Assembly (NCBI GenBank): GCA_024036415.1
Contig: JAMWET010006793.1
Coordinates: 329,501 to 393,500, forward strand
DNA: 64,000 nucleotides
Origin: Prochilodus magdalenae
Taxonomy: Eukaryota; Chordata; Actinopteri; Characiformes; Prochilodontidae
Reading direction: 5' to 3'
Part shown: piece by piece, positions 50,310 to 61,480 of the stretch
Layout: each line of letters begins with the position of its first letter
Position numbering within the stretch: position 1 is the stretch's first letter
Translations under genes and position numbers: made by a program
Notes under the pieces: model-generated
Databases searched by the model: none
The model's input: the letters and a program-made list of their open reading frames with translations, nothing else
Told to the model about the DNA's origin: nothing

Positions 50310-50830
50310 GTTAGGATACATTGTGGCACCTTCTCTTCTTGTTCAAATTTTCCTGTTCCACCTTAAATGGTGTAGCAGTTACATTCTGGCACCTTAGAAA
50401 TCTTGTTCAAATTTTCCTGGTCCACCTTAAATGGAGCAGCATTTCTTGTTTGCCACCTCTAATTCTTGTTTTAATTTTCCTGGTCCACCTTAAATGGAGC
50501 AGCAGTTCCCGTATGCCACCTCTAAGTCTTGTTTTAATTTTCCCGTTTCACCTTAAATGGTCCAGCAGTTCTGTCTTGCCACTTCAAAGTCTTGTTCTAT
50601 TTTTCCTGGTCCACCTTAAATGGTGAAGCAGTTACATTCTGGCACCATAGAAATCTTGTTCAGATTTTCCTGGTCCACAAGGTGCAGCATTTAGGCTACA
50701 TTTTAGCACCTTAGCTTCTTGTTTGAATTTTCCCGCTCCACCTTAAATGGTGCAGCATTTAGGCTACATTCTAGCATCTTAGCTTCTTGTTTGAATTTTC
50801 CCGTTCCGCTTGAAATGCTGCAGCAGTGTT
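50310..50830 (+). repeat. 63-bp unit tandem array, about 8 units
   Basis: Each unit contains CTTGTTCAAATTTTCCTG, GTCCACCTTAAATGGTGCAG and a C(A/T)TTCTGGCACCTTAG-like spacer. Units differ at several positions and one is shortened near 50680. The plus-strand open frame (50321-50626) is a repeat product. Confidence 0.85.
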
Positions 50831-51299
50831 TGAATGTCTTTCCAGTACTTTTTAAGATGGAAGGCAGAAAGCTGAACAGGCAGATGAAAACAAGACGCTG
50901 GAACAGGAAGCCGACTTTAGCCTCGTTGAAAGATAGAGCTCTCTTCACGGCTAAAATGACTCACTGATGTTAAGACGGCTCTTTGCTCTTGCCTGATTAC
51001 AAACCTCATTCCTAAGCCGTACTGGAATGGGACTAGTTTTATTACATGACGTCTATGAGATTTATGACCAGTTTGCTCAGCATAAGAAATCTCTGCATAA
51101 GAGACAGAGATGGGAGTGGCTACACGATGTAGACAGAGCCATCACCTCCAAAAACATGCACCTAACATCCAAACCAGTCCACCAACCAAAACCTTCTAGC
51201 CAACAGTGTCTGACCACTGATGAAGTAGAGGATGGTGACCATCTTATAACCCACTTACATAAATAATAAATATGGGTTTGATAATCAGCAGCTACATGT

Positions 51300-52440
51300 T
51301 CATAACACATTTATAGTCTGTGGGCTACACGTTGACGTGCCTAAGCTGCCAGAAGCGACACACCTCAGAGGGGGACTTTGGCTCGTCTTCTGGGTTTTGA
51401 CTGGGGTACAACACCTGAGGTTTGCCACGGACTCAAACAACCCCATTCTCCGACTCAAATGATTTGAAATTCCTTCTTGCATGAAGAAAAAATTCCTTTC
51501 CCTGTTTACCAAAAATAAGAGACGTCAGAATCTTTACTGGCGTGGGAGCTTGCAGTGGGTGAAAGTGACTGGCATGGCGCATCTGGCCCCTGTAAAATGA
51601 ATCCCATTCCAATACAGCTATAGCCATTGCTCTTTAGAGCTTCTCCTCTTCGACTTTCTCAGCCATGTCTCCTACTTGACCCTACGATTGGCTGTAATAG
51701 CATTGTGTGGCCAATTTGTTCATTTCCCATCCTCTATTCCCTGTGTACAAATGCCAGATTATTTTTAGTGTGTGCACAGGACAGATTGTGATGGTGTAAT
51801 GGTGTATCTTAAACTATCACCAGTGTGTGCATACTATGTCAAACTCTTTGACTGGGATCCATGTTTTGCTATATTGGCCCTGTAAAACAGAGCCACATAG
51901 GATATTAGTATGAGCAGCTGCACCAGCTCAGACGGGACGCTAACCTTTAATATAAGCTCTCAGACGCTTCTGCATTCGTACACAAGTCTTGTGTAAGAGC
52001 AATGCCGGCGCAGGGCTCAGGGGACGGCTCTGCTCCTCAGAGCATGGCATTGTGGGCCATCACTCTAGACTGCCCACGCAGATAAGCCCCAGAGCCTGCT
52101 GGGAAATGCGGTCCTGCTGGCTTTATCAATCTCAAACAGGGGGCCTTTCTGCTCCGTAATTCCCTGGGCCAGGCGGATAAGCGGCAGTCTGGCCACAACG
52201 GGACGGGAGAACATTCCGGAAGTCTGGATCGCTTCACTGAGGATATGTGACAGGGGGGACAGAGGTGGGGGGAGACGTTTGCGAGCTCCAAGAGTGAAGC
52301 CTCTCAAAATATTGGTCCAACATGGGACCTGACTCTGGAAATCTGGAAGTCTCTGGATCAGAGCTTTTATCAGAGCTGTCTGGCCAAGCGCCAGATTGTT
52401 TATGTATCTGATTCCTGGAAATGACAACGTTCATCTTTCT
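51300..52440. other. repeat-free GC-balanced island
   Basis: About 1.1 kb without transposon text. The minus-strand frame 52427-52065 (120 codons) has no known motif. Candidate conserved non-coding DNA; coding status is unresolved. Confidence 0.35.
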
Positions 52441-52569
52441 TATATGTCCAAATTCTATTAAAGGGCCAGTATCATGGAAACTGAAGCTATAAGCATGTCA
52501 GTGTTTTAAATCATGCTGTTTATTCATCAGTCCATGTACGAATAAATATATACACCCCACCCATCATTA

Positions 52570-53285
52570 TTCCAGAGGGAATTAGCCAAGAGGTTTGAAA
52601 CTTGGTGGCTAGGTTTACCATCATGAGGCATACACATGATTTAGATTTCACACTCGGCCACAAACGTGACATGGACAGGCCTTATTCCTATTCCTATAGA
52701 GTTTGAAAGTAATTCAACCAATTGGAAGAGTTGGAGGGCGGTCACCTCATAGGGCTCCAGGAAGTGGGATGGTCTCATTGATGTATTTTGCGCACCATAC
52801 CATTCATGCTGATACTACCATAGGACGCTGCTGGCGGCAGTGGATAGAAGAAGGCACGAACCGCGGAGAACGAGAACCAACGGATTGTCCGACATGCACG
52901 GAGTGACCCAACAGCCATGAGTCATCCTGTTGCCAGCTCTATTGACAGACGGCTGCACGATGCAGGACTACATGCACACAGACTGCTACGATGACTACCC
53001 TTAACACCACATCAATGTCGCCAAAGACTGCGATGGCGTCGTGCCAGATTGTCATGGAGACACTCAGAATGGCAGCGGTCATCTTTAGTGATGACTCCAG
53101 CTTTTGTCTTGGTGAAGGTGACCAACACAACCGTGTGTGGAAGCACTTTGGTCGGCACCAAGATTGCCTGCACCCCTACTGCAAAATCTGCACAAAGTGT
53201 GTGAGGATATTGAAGCTGCATGGGGTGGATTATCACAGGACACCATTAGGAATCTCAACAACATGTCGAAACGTCTAGCATGTTG
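52570..53285 (+). mobile_element. Tc1-like relic, family R, with HTH part retained
   Basis: It starts near TTAGCCAAGAGGTTTGAAAC. It includes a region absent from the other copies that reads IGRCWRQWIEEGTNR, typical of the Tc1 HTH segment, then the shared SDES-like region (GCTTTTGTCTTGGTGAAGG) and the C-terminal GGATTATCACAGGACACCAT. Frameshifts and stops occur throughout. Confidence 0.68.
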
Positions 53286-53424
53286 AGTTTACAAACACTT
53301 TGAAAACACATCAGATCTCAATGGGAACAAAATCATGCAGAATATCTTTCCTCATATAGACTGGGTAATGTGTCAGGAACGAAAGGATGCCACATCGTTT
53401 GATGTAAATGAAGATGATCACCCT

Positions 53425-54060
53425 ACAGAGGGTTCAATTCAAAGACACCCTGAAAAATCAAAGCGAGAAAATGATGCAGAAGGCTCGTCCATTTAACCCA
53501 AACTCCATTGCAGCTACTCAAAATGGTACTCAGTAGTTTGTATGGCCTCCACATGCTCCTAATGAGACGACGGATGGTGTCCTGGGGGATCTCCTCCCAG
53601 ATCTGGACCAGGGCATCACTGAGCTCCTGGACAGTGTGAAGTGCAACCTGGTGGTGTCGGATGGACCGAAACATAATGTCCCAGAGGTGTCCTATTGGAT
53701 TTAGGTCAGGCGAGCCGGTGGGCTAGTCAATGGTATCAATTCCTTCATTCTCCAAGAACTGCCTGCATACTCTGGCCACATGAGGCCGGGCATTGTTGTG
53801 CACCAGGAGGAACCCAGGACCCACTGCACCAGCGTAGGTTCTGACAACGGGTCCAAGGACTTCATCCTGATACCTAATAGCCGTCAGGGTGCCGTTGTCT
53901 AGCCTGTAGAGGTCTGTGCGTCCTTCCAGGGATATGCATCCCCAGACCATCACTGACCCACCACCAAACCGGTCATTCTGAATGATGTTGCAGGCGGCAT
54001 AACATTCTCCACAGCGTCTCCAGAGCCTGTCACGTCTGTCACATGTGCTCAGTGGCCAGT
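53425..54060 (-). pseudogene. Tc1-like transposase pseudogene (T2)
   Basis: The minus strand reads NIIQNDRFGGGSVMVWGCIS, then a VHNNARPH motif and, after a TAG at 53725-53723, SPDLNPIGHLWDIM and the C-terminal IWEEIPQDTIRRLIRSM. The second catalytic Asp is Asn (53797-53795) and the Glu is Gly (53692-53690), with the 34-residue DD34E spacing kept. The N-terminal half is missing upstream of about 54060. Confidence 0.85.
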
Positions 54061-54459
54061 ATCATGAACAACTGAAACTTGCTTTTTTATAAACTTGATT
54101 TGTTTTGGTAATGTGACAACATTTGCCTTTATCCACCGATAATTAGCTCCTCCCTTTCACACTGAAGTAATACAGGGTGTTTCAGCCTGAGCTGCTTTTT
54201 GACCAAGGCACAATACTGCGGAGCCAATGAGAAGGGAGATCGTTTACATGGATGAGCCCAACCAGGCTGTTTAATTGTAAAGGATTAAGAATGCTTGGGA
54301 AACAGTCACCGTGAATGAGAATTATGAAACACTGAAAATGAATTATGATACATGTTTTGTGGTTGAATTTTGTTTTTGCTAGCTACCTAAACCCTGCCCA
54401 AACATTATAAGTGGACCTCAGAGAGAAAATCTAAATATAATAAGAAAAAAATCCTATCT

Positions 54460-54870
54460 TTTTAAACATTTAGCGGTGGCTATTAAACTGCAGCCGCCGG
54501 ATATTTGTGATACTTCTATGAAACACTTCCTTAAGATGCTGAAAAAACTGGTTTCAGCCGACTCATCACCAACATCCTATAAAATCAGTTTAGCCAAGAA
54601 AAAAACTCCTCTCTTAAACATTATCTTTCCCTTCATTCGTTTAGCGGTAATTACCCTAATTAAGCAGCAGCGATCAGCCAGTGCAAGCTGATGAAGCCGA
54701 CATCCGTGTCCTCTGGAAAAAAAGGAGGGTGGAATGCTCTGGATGAGTAGAGGGGAAGAAGAAAATGAGAGATAGAGAAAAAAGAGACGGAGAGATGTCT
54801 GCAGTCTTTGTTAAAATTGGGGGCAGCTCGGAGCGCCGCTGTTTGCGTGCGAACTGGCATGCTGATTCAC
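54460..54870. other. repeat-free island with homeodomain-type sites
   Basis: Contains GGTAATTACC and CTAATTAAG within 15 bp (54643-54664), both homeodomain core-like. No gene was recognised. Confidence 0.35.
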
Positions 54871-55204
54871 CATCAAGGTTGCGTCAAGGACATTTGGGTA
54901 AATACTGCATGCTCTGAAGGGTTTATTGAAGACTGGGAGAGTCTGACCAGCAGACGGTCCATGTGTCTGTGTGTGTGTATGTGTGAGATAACATACTCGA
55001 CCCCTTTAAACAGCAGACTTATTATTATTCAGCTCATATCATTCATAATACATATCAGTCGGTAAGTACGTTATCTGCTGCATGTGTAGCAATGAGTTGG
55101 CCGGCATGAAGAGCAGTACTGATGCATTTCCAGTACAACTTTCTAGGAATCAGGTCTCCGTGATGCATGTTAAGTGCATCCATAAAGATCTATACAGCCT
55201 GTAT

Positions 55205-56044
55205 TTTGCTTTATCTGGGCTGTCACTGGAGCTCCCTCCAAAGATTTTCTATAGGGTTTAGGCTTGGAGCCTTTCTAGGCCACTCCAGAACCATGATATG
55301 CTTCTTACGGAGCCACTCCTTGGTTATCCTGGCTGTGTGCTTTGGGTCATTGTCATGTTGGAAGACCCAGCCACGACCCATCTTCAATACTCTAACTGAG
55401 GGAAGGAGGTTGTTCCCCAAAATCTCACAATACATGGCCCCGGTCATCCTCTCCTTAATACAGTGCAGTCGTCCTGTCCCATGTGCAGAAAAACACCCCC
55501 AAAGCATGATGCTTCCACCCCCATGCTTCACAGTAGGGATGGTGTTTTTGGATGGTACTCATCATTCTTCCTCCTCCAAACACGGCGAGTGGAATTAAGA
55601 CCATCTGACCACAGAACTTTCTCCCATGACTCCTCTGGATCATCCAAATGGTCATGGGCAAACTTAAGACGGACCTGGACGTGTGCTGATTTAAGCAGGG
55701 GAAGCTTCCGTGCCATGCATGACTTTAAACTATGACGTCTTAGTGTATTACCCACAGTAACCTTGGAAACAGTGGTGCCAGCTCTCTTCAGGTCATTGAC
55801 CTGCTCCTCCCGTGTAGTTCTGGGCTGATTCCTCACCTTTCTTAGGATGATTGATACGCAACGAGGTGAGATCTTGCATGGAGACCCAGTCTGAGGGAGA
55901 ATGACATTCAAGTTTAGCTTCTTCCATTTTCTAATAATTGCTCCAACAGTTTCACCTAAGATGAAAATTTCAGACCCCTCTATGATTTCTAAGTGGGAGA
56001 ACTTGCAAAGTCGCAGGGTGTTCAAATACTTATTTTCCTCACTG
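55205..56044 (-). mobile_element. Tc1 element, 3' truncated (T1)
   Basis: The 5' terminal repeat is intact on the minus strand from 56044 (CAGTGAGGAAAATAAGTATT), next to TA. The transposase follows, but the match stops soon after the Glu motif, near 55205, and no second terminal repeat was found. It is a 3'-deleted copy. Confidence 0.85.
55223..56025 (-). pseudogene. Tc1 transposase pseudogene, DD34E residues present
   Basis: The first 165 codons (56025-55531) carry the two N-terminal HTH parts and the first catalytic Asp (VLWSDG, about 55604). A small deletion follows it, so the DETK-type motif is altered. A frameshift near 55530 moves to the frame with [18 protein letters not shown], the second Asp (FQHDNDPKH, about 55353) and the Glu (NPIENLW, about 55248). 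The D-E spacing is 34 residues. It stops early at WRELQ. Confidence 0.87.
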
Positions 56045-56289
56045 TATATATATTATAATACATCTAGTCGCTGGGATTGTACTTCTCTGTCATATTATGA
56101 ACTCCATTAATAATGCATTATGTTGCCAATTCGTAGTGCATAATCAGCATGTCTCAAAGTGCAATGGGTCTTAATAAATGCTTATAACCCTGTTAATAAT
56201 GACTTGCCATATGCATTATAACCTTAACCTTAAGCCTTATATTGCATACGGCATTCATAGAACCTTAATATGTCCTACAATAACACATC

Positions 56290-57100
56290 ACCAGTCCCCA
56301 CCAAGTGCTTTGAAAGTCACCTCTTCATAGAAGACAAAAGTCCACTTCAGGAGACAGCCTGGGCCCATCGTTCTTGGGAAGAAGAACATACGGAGATTTG
56401 TGCCTCCTAAAGCCAATTAAAGAGCTGTTTCCTGTACCTGTAGGGGGTGTGATAACAGAGGGGGAGGGAGGAAATTAATTCATCAGATCCCACATTCACA
56501 CTTCCTCTTTATGTGTGACACCGCGCTAATGATTTAATGAAGCTCAGGTCTATTGCTGGAGAATGTCCTACACGGGGCTCAGGCACCAAGGAGATATCAT
56601 CTCTTTGTACATCAGTCTCCACTATCTTGTCTTTAACTGCTCAGAAATATCGGCTGAAAAGTAGCTCAGGTCTCAGAGCAGCCGAACAGATTTCAGTCTG
56701 AGAGCTAGAGTGGGTGAAACTGGGTTCAGGAAAAGGAAAGGGACTGTTTACTAGGAGTGGCACAGACTAGTCATTTGGGCTGTATCGCTTGGCAATGATG
56801 CTTTAAGGTTAATCTCGACTAGTCAGTGATCATGTGATTGTGACACTAAAAGCATGGATGCCTCTGGTGTTATGATCTGTATCTCTGGTTTCCTAACGGC
56901 TACCAATGATACAGGGCTGGTTGGAAACCGCACATCCTGCTCTACTGATCTGTGGAGTTTGGCTTTATTCTTTTATTTCTTATCTGAACTACAGCTCTGT
57001 AAAGATCAGATAATAAATACTGTTATCTCTGGTTTCCCCAGAACTACAATAAATTGTCATGTGTCATTTTAGAGAGGGCATAACGTCCTACAGTTCTGTC
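56290..57100. other. intergenic, nothing firmly recognised
   Basis: 56290-56660 is GC-balanced and repeat-free; the rest is ordinary unique sequence without coding signature. Confidence 0.35.
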
Positions 57101-57164
57101 AAGTATGAAGTATGAAGACTTTTTTATTTTATAATAAAATTCATATTTTATTTGAATTCACAAT

Positions 57165-57590
57165 AATTACAAATTCAGACATGCACACACGCAAACATGC
57201 ACACATATGTCCACATAAATACAGTCTCTGGGGATAAAGAGTGTTTGCAAGAGTAGAATTAAGTCTAGCTGTAGACCACTGCAAAAACAGAATAGCCAAA
57301 AAATACTGTAGCCATATTTCCTTCAACAAATTATCATAGTGCTGCTTCAAAATGGCCTTTAAAGAGGCTGTTAAGCCTGCCAACAGAAATGTCCTATTTG
57401 GAAATGTTTCATTGAGATCAGAATCATTAAACAATAACAAAAGACCTGGACACGTCTGTGTTCTTATATCACACAGCCCAGAAATAAATTCCACTACAAG
57501 ATTCCAAAACCTTGCTACTACTGGACAGGCCCAGAAACAGTGAAAGATAGATGGCATCTGGTACAAAGAAGAGTTATATAAGCATGTGTT
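57165..57590 (-). pseudogene. L1-type LINE ORF2 C-terminal fragment
   Basis: The frame reads FHCFWACPVVARFWNLVVEF, then an LLLLFND stretch and FLLAGLTASLKAILKQH. This resembles the C-terminal segment of L1/Tx1-like ORF2 proteins (FW-CP-V-FW followed by FL-L-AAK-IL). No reverse transcriptase core is present. The Tc1 derivative copy C lies 65 bp further upstream on the minus strand. Confidence 0.6.
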
Positions 57591-57654
57591 TAGAATGGAT
57601 TAATTAATGTCACAAGTCACAACTTGAAAGTTGAAAATACATTATTCCAAACTA

Positions 57655-58176
57655 CAGGGGTTGGACAATGAAACTGAATCACCTGTCATTTTAGTGTGGG
57701 AGGTCTCATGGCTAAATTGGACCAGCCTGGTGGCCAATCTTCATTAATTGCACACTGCACCAGTAAGAGCAGAGTGTGAAGGTTCAGTTAGCAGGTAAGA
57801 GCACAGTTCTGCTCAACATACACAACATTATGGGTGACATACCAGAGTTCAAAAGAGGACAAATCGTTGGTGCACATCTTGCTGGCACATCTGTGACCAA
57901 GACAGCAAGTCTTTGTGATGTACCAAGAGCCACGGTATCCAGGGTAATGTCAGCATACCACCAAGAAGGACGAACCTCCACCAGCATCACGTAGTGACCT
58001 GGCCACTATCCTGCAAGAAGAATGGCTTAAAATCCCTCTGACCACTGTGCAGGACGCAGTATATGTCATTCCCAAGACGAACTGACGCTGTATTGGCCGG
58101 AAAGGAGGCCCTACACCATACTAATAAATGATTGTGGTCTAAAACCAGGTGTTTCAGTTTCATTGTCCAACCCCTG
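57655..58176 (+). mobile_element. internally deleted Tc1 element, copy C (522 bp)
   Basis: Terminal inverted repeats as in copy A (one base differs on the left, GAATC for GAAAC) with TA on both sides (57653-57654, 58177-58178). It has the same internal deletion junction and a further loss of about 10 bp before the ATG. Confidence 0.92.
57830..57994 (+). CDS. 54-aa HTH mini-ORF of Tc1 derivative, copy C
   Basis: MGDIPEFKRGQIVGAHLAGT to TSTSIT and TAG. The frame is intact despite the 10-bp loss upstream. An in-frame upstream Met would extend it, but that extension is not shared by the other copies. Confidence 0.45.
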   Translation: MGDIPEFKRGQIVGAHLAGTSVTKTASLCDVPRATVSRVMSAYHQEGRTSTSIT

Positions 58177-58699
58177 TACATCCCAATTCAATGACACCTA
58201 AATGAGATAGCCCTTTATCCCAGACAGCCACAACCCCCAGCATATAGTCCTTAGCCAACATGAGTCCACTATAGTCACTCCTATTTTCGCCCTGTTACAG
58301 CACTCTAAATTCCCCTTGCTCTCATGGCCTCTGCAATGCCAGATTTTCAAAGTCACTTATTGCAAATCATTTCCTTCTCCTCCTGTGCTTTTATTGATCA
58401 AAAACAAATAGCCAATGCTAACTTGACTTTAATTTGAACCCTTAATATCCAAACTGTTTACTTTAAAATAACTAATATTGTGCATAGTTTACACATTGAA
58501 CACTTTCAACCATTTACAGCCATGTTTATATTATGTAAAGATAAATTTTCCAAAGGAAAGAATTCTGGGTACTTTATTAGGGGGTAATATACATTTTCCA
58601 TCCTTTTTATTCTTAAACAAAGCAGTGTTGAGTGCACATTCTGATATTCCACCTCTTAAATGTTTAATACATTTGATATGTGGCGATATTAGAGTTTAT

Positions 58700-58966
58700 T
58701 CACACCAAGATCTGAAAAGCTGGAAACAGGAAAGTGTTGGAAGGTGTTTTAGTGTCAACTAACAAGACTTCAATTTTGCCTGCATTTAACTTCAAGAAAT
58801 TATAATCCAGCCAGTGCTTCAAATCTGTAATGCATTCACATAGTGGCTGAGATGAGACCGTGGAGGATGCAGTGCTCATGTAAATCTGAATATCATCTGC
58901 GCAAATCTGAATATCATCTGGGTCCAATGACAGAACCTTGGGGCACTCCCTAAGCCTCTGTTGCAA
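58700..58966 (-). pseudogene. L2/CR1-type LINE reverse transcriptase fragment
   Basis: The frame has CADDIQIYMS, the RT motif Y/F-ADD with the first residue as Cys, and then DLKHWLDYNFLKLNAGKIEV, the typical downstream motif of L2-type LINEs. ICADDIQI is preceded by a partial duplicate of itself (a local 21-bp repeat in the DNA). It stops after about 88 codons. Confidence 0.7.
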
Positions 58967-58999
58967 TGGATGACTTGTGGATACCTATAGACATAAACT

Positions 59000-59635
59000 G
59001 TTGCCTACTAGTATGGTAGGACTGGAACCAGTCAAGAACTAAGTCAGAAATGCCTATGGATGAAAGTCCGGAAATGAGAATGCCAATTTCACACGGCCAA
59101 AAGTTAAGCAGAGATATCCAACAACTCTTAACCAGGTTGACTTAGGCAGTACGCAGAGCCCTTTCCACCCCCTTAGCTCAGAGAGCGAGATCTGAGATGG
59201 GTCTGTAATTGGAAAGTGATGAAGTATCTAACCCAGTATGAGTGTAACTGCAGCTGTTTTGAGGGATGTAGGGACAGAACCTGTGGAGAAACGCTGATTA
59301 ATCAGATGAGCTATGGGAGAAGAAGTCACAGGGATTTAATGAGATCAGTAGAAGCGGGATCAAGCCTACAAGAGGAGCAACTCTTAGAAATGGTTTCATA
59401 GACTGTAGATGAATCAATCCAGGTGAAAGTAGACAGTTTGTTCTGGAGGTGAGTAACTCTGGAGAAAGACGACTGTGATACAGTAGGCAAGTGCTGGCAG
59501 ACGCTGTTAATTTCACCCCAGGTAGAATTCCTGAAGCCTTGACATTGAACAGGAGAACTATGGTCCTAAACCGTAACTGCCACCAATCCTGCTAGATGAA
59601 TAGCTGTTAAGAGTGTGTACTTGGAGATGTGCTCA
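59000..59635. other. unidentified, possibly repeat-derived
   Basis: Sequence next to the LINE RT fragment. Phrases such as GAGATCTGAGATGGGTCTGT and GAAAGTAGACAGTTTGTTCT feel repetitive, but I cannot assign them. Confidence 0.3.
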
Positions 59636-59773
59636 ATAATAATAATAATAAAAAAAAATAATAATAATAAAAAAAAATAATAATAATAATAATAATAATA
59701 GCAACAACAGCAATAATAACAAAAAATACAAAATTGTTAAATTTATTATTATTATTATTACCATCACTATTAA

Positions 59774-59830
<57 letters not shown>

Positions 59831-59882
59831 TTTTTATTATTTTATTTTATTTTATTTTATTTTATTATTATTTTTTAAAATT
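59636..59882. repeat. (AAT)n followed by (ATT)n and (ATTTT)n
   Basis: AAT-rich run (59636-59702), a short spacer, then an ATT-rich run (59743-59816) and T-rich pentamers. The two runs are complementary. Confidence 0.9.
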
Positions 59883-60279
59883 TTTTATAGACTCCTTTTA
59901 TGACACTTTACTATTTAAAGAGAACAACATAAAACATAAGAGTTTTGGTTTTGCGGTAAGTGTGAAGGTGGAGAGATAACAACAAAACCATCGTAATGAA
60001 AGCAAAATGTAAGATATGAGGCCTTCTAAGGTTATATAAGGCTGTATTGGTTTGCACTTGGAGGAAAACAAGCTACACAATCTTTAGGTGAACCCCTGTA
60101 CATCTTATGAGTCAGTTTAATGAGCACCTGGCTGCGTGCTGAAGTGGATATGTATTTGACACTTATGTAGACGGCCTTAATACAGATCCACCAGAGACTA
60201 GCATGGGGCAGGAAAGCAGCCTGCTGTCTCCCCTTACTAGCAGCGACCAGTAAAAATTACAAAATCGAATTCTGGAAAA

Positions 60280-60720
60280 ATGGTCATTTATCCCCCTTCT
60301 GTTGTCTGATATCAGTTTGTTTTGTCTGATCTAAAAAGAAAAAAAGAGCCTTCTTGCCGAGCGATGTCTTTCTGTGAAAACGACCTCAGCTGCTCCCCAG
60401 GTAATGATGCCGTGGTTTACCAGAGACCACATTGTGCGCTGGGATCTCGAGACTTTCTTTAAAAGAGCCCCAAAAACAATGCCATCGATTTGCCTCTGGA
60501 GAGGCTGTTTCTGCTATATGGTGGGTTTGTTCCCATTTCCACAACCATAAAAAAATATGCAGGAAAGATAAATAAGAGTGTAATCCCCGTCAAATAGCGC
60601 CGGATTCGCCAAAGTCATCAGTGAGAAGATACGAGTGGGCGGGAGATATGGTGCTTCTCTCTCTCTCCTCCGCCTCACCGAGTTCCCTTTGCTGTCACCA
60701 TAAGACAATAATCACTTGAT
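60280..60720. other. repeat-free GC-balanced island
   Basis: Unique block between AT-rich stretches, with a CT-rich run near 60656-60668. No coding motif. Candidate regulatory DNA. Confidence 0.35.
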
Positions 60721-61094
60721 AAATGTCTGACTGGCTGGCTGGCCAAGTGCCCTCAGCGTGGTGTGGTAAGTAAGAAGTTTCATCTTTCACTGACTGATAT
60801 GGGGGAGAATGAAAATGTTAAGAGATTGGAGAAAGCATGCTGACATTTTAAAGACGTCTTCATTTTTCTTCCTTTTTAATCAGTAAAAAAACTTTTAGCA
60901 GTGTAGATCCTTCCACATCTGACTCATCAACCATAACTGGACAGGAAGCAGATTTTAAACTTTAGTTTTATTTTATTTCATTAGAAACAGATTAAAATCT
61001 CTTTTGCTGGTGAACCCTGGCAGCACACAACCCCATAATATGTACCCTTCTGCATAAAAATAATAATAATAATATTAATAATAATAGATAAACC

Positions 61095-61480
61095 CAGAAG
61101 AAACCAACTGCCAAGACTGAAACTTGGTGGGTAGGTTTGACATTGTGAGACATGCCAATGATTCAAGTTTCAGACTGGGCTGCTCGTGTGATATAAGCAT
61201 TTGACGACTGAAGACATTCAGTGAGCAGTGATGCCCTCCATGAGTCATCCTGTTAGTGCCAGCACCATTGGCAGACGCCTGCACAACGCAGGACTACATG
61301 CACACATACTGTTATGATGACTGCTCTTAACACCACGTCAGTGTCGGCATTGGTGTCATGCTAAATTATGGAGTGACTCTGAACGGCAGCAGGTCAGCTT
61401 CAGTGACTGTACTGTATTTTGTCTTGGCAAAGATGACAAATGAGTCTGTGTGTGGAGGCACCGTGGTCAGCAAATTATTA
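61095..61480 (+). mobile_element. Tc1-like relic, family R (partial)
   Basis: GACTGAAACTTGGTGGGTAG, GTGATGCCCTCCATGAGTCA, CCTGTTAGTGCCAGCACCAT, TTTTGTCTTGGCAAAGATGA and GAGGCACCGTGGTCAGCA follow the family order. It ends before the C-terminal part. Confidence 0.65.

Noticed and set aside
51027..51266. 79-codon plus-strand frame with a protein-like composition
   Set aside because: No motif or splice sites could be recognised; left unassigned pending conservation evidence.
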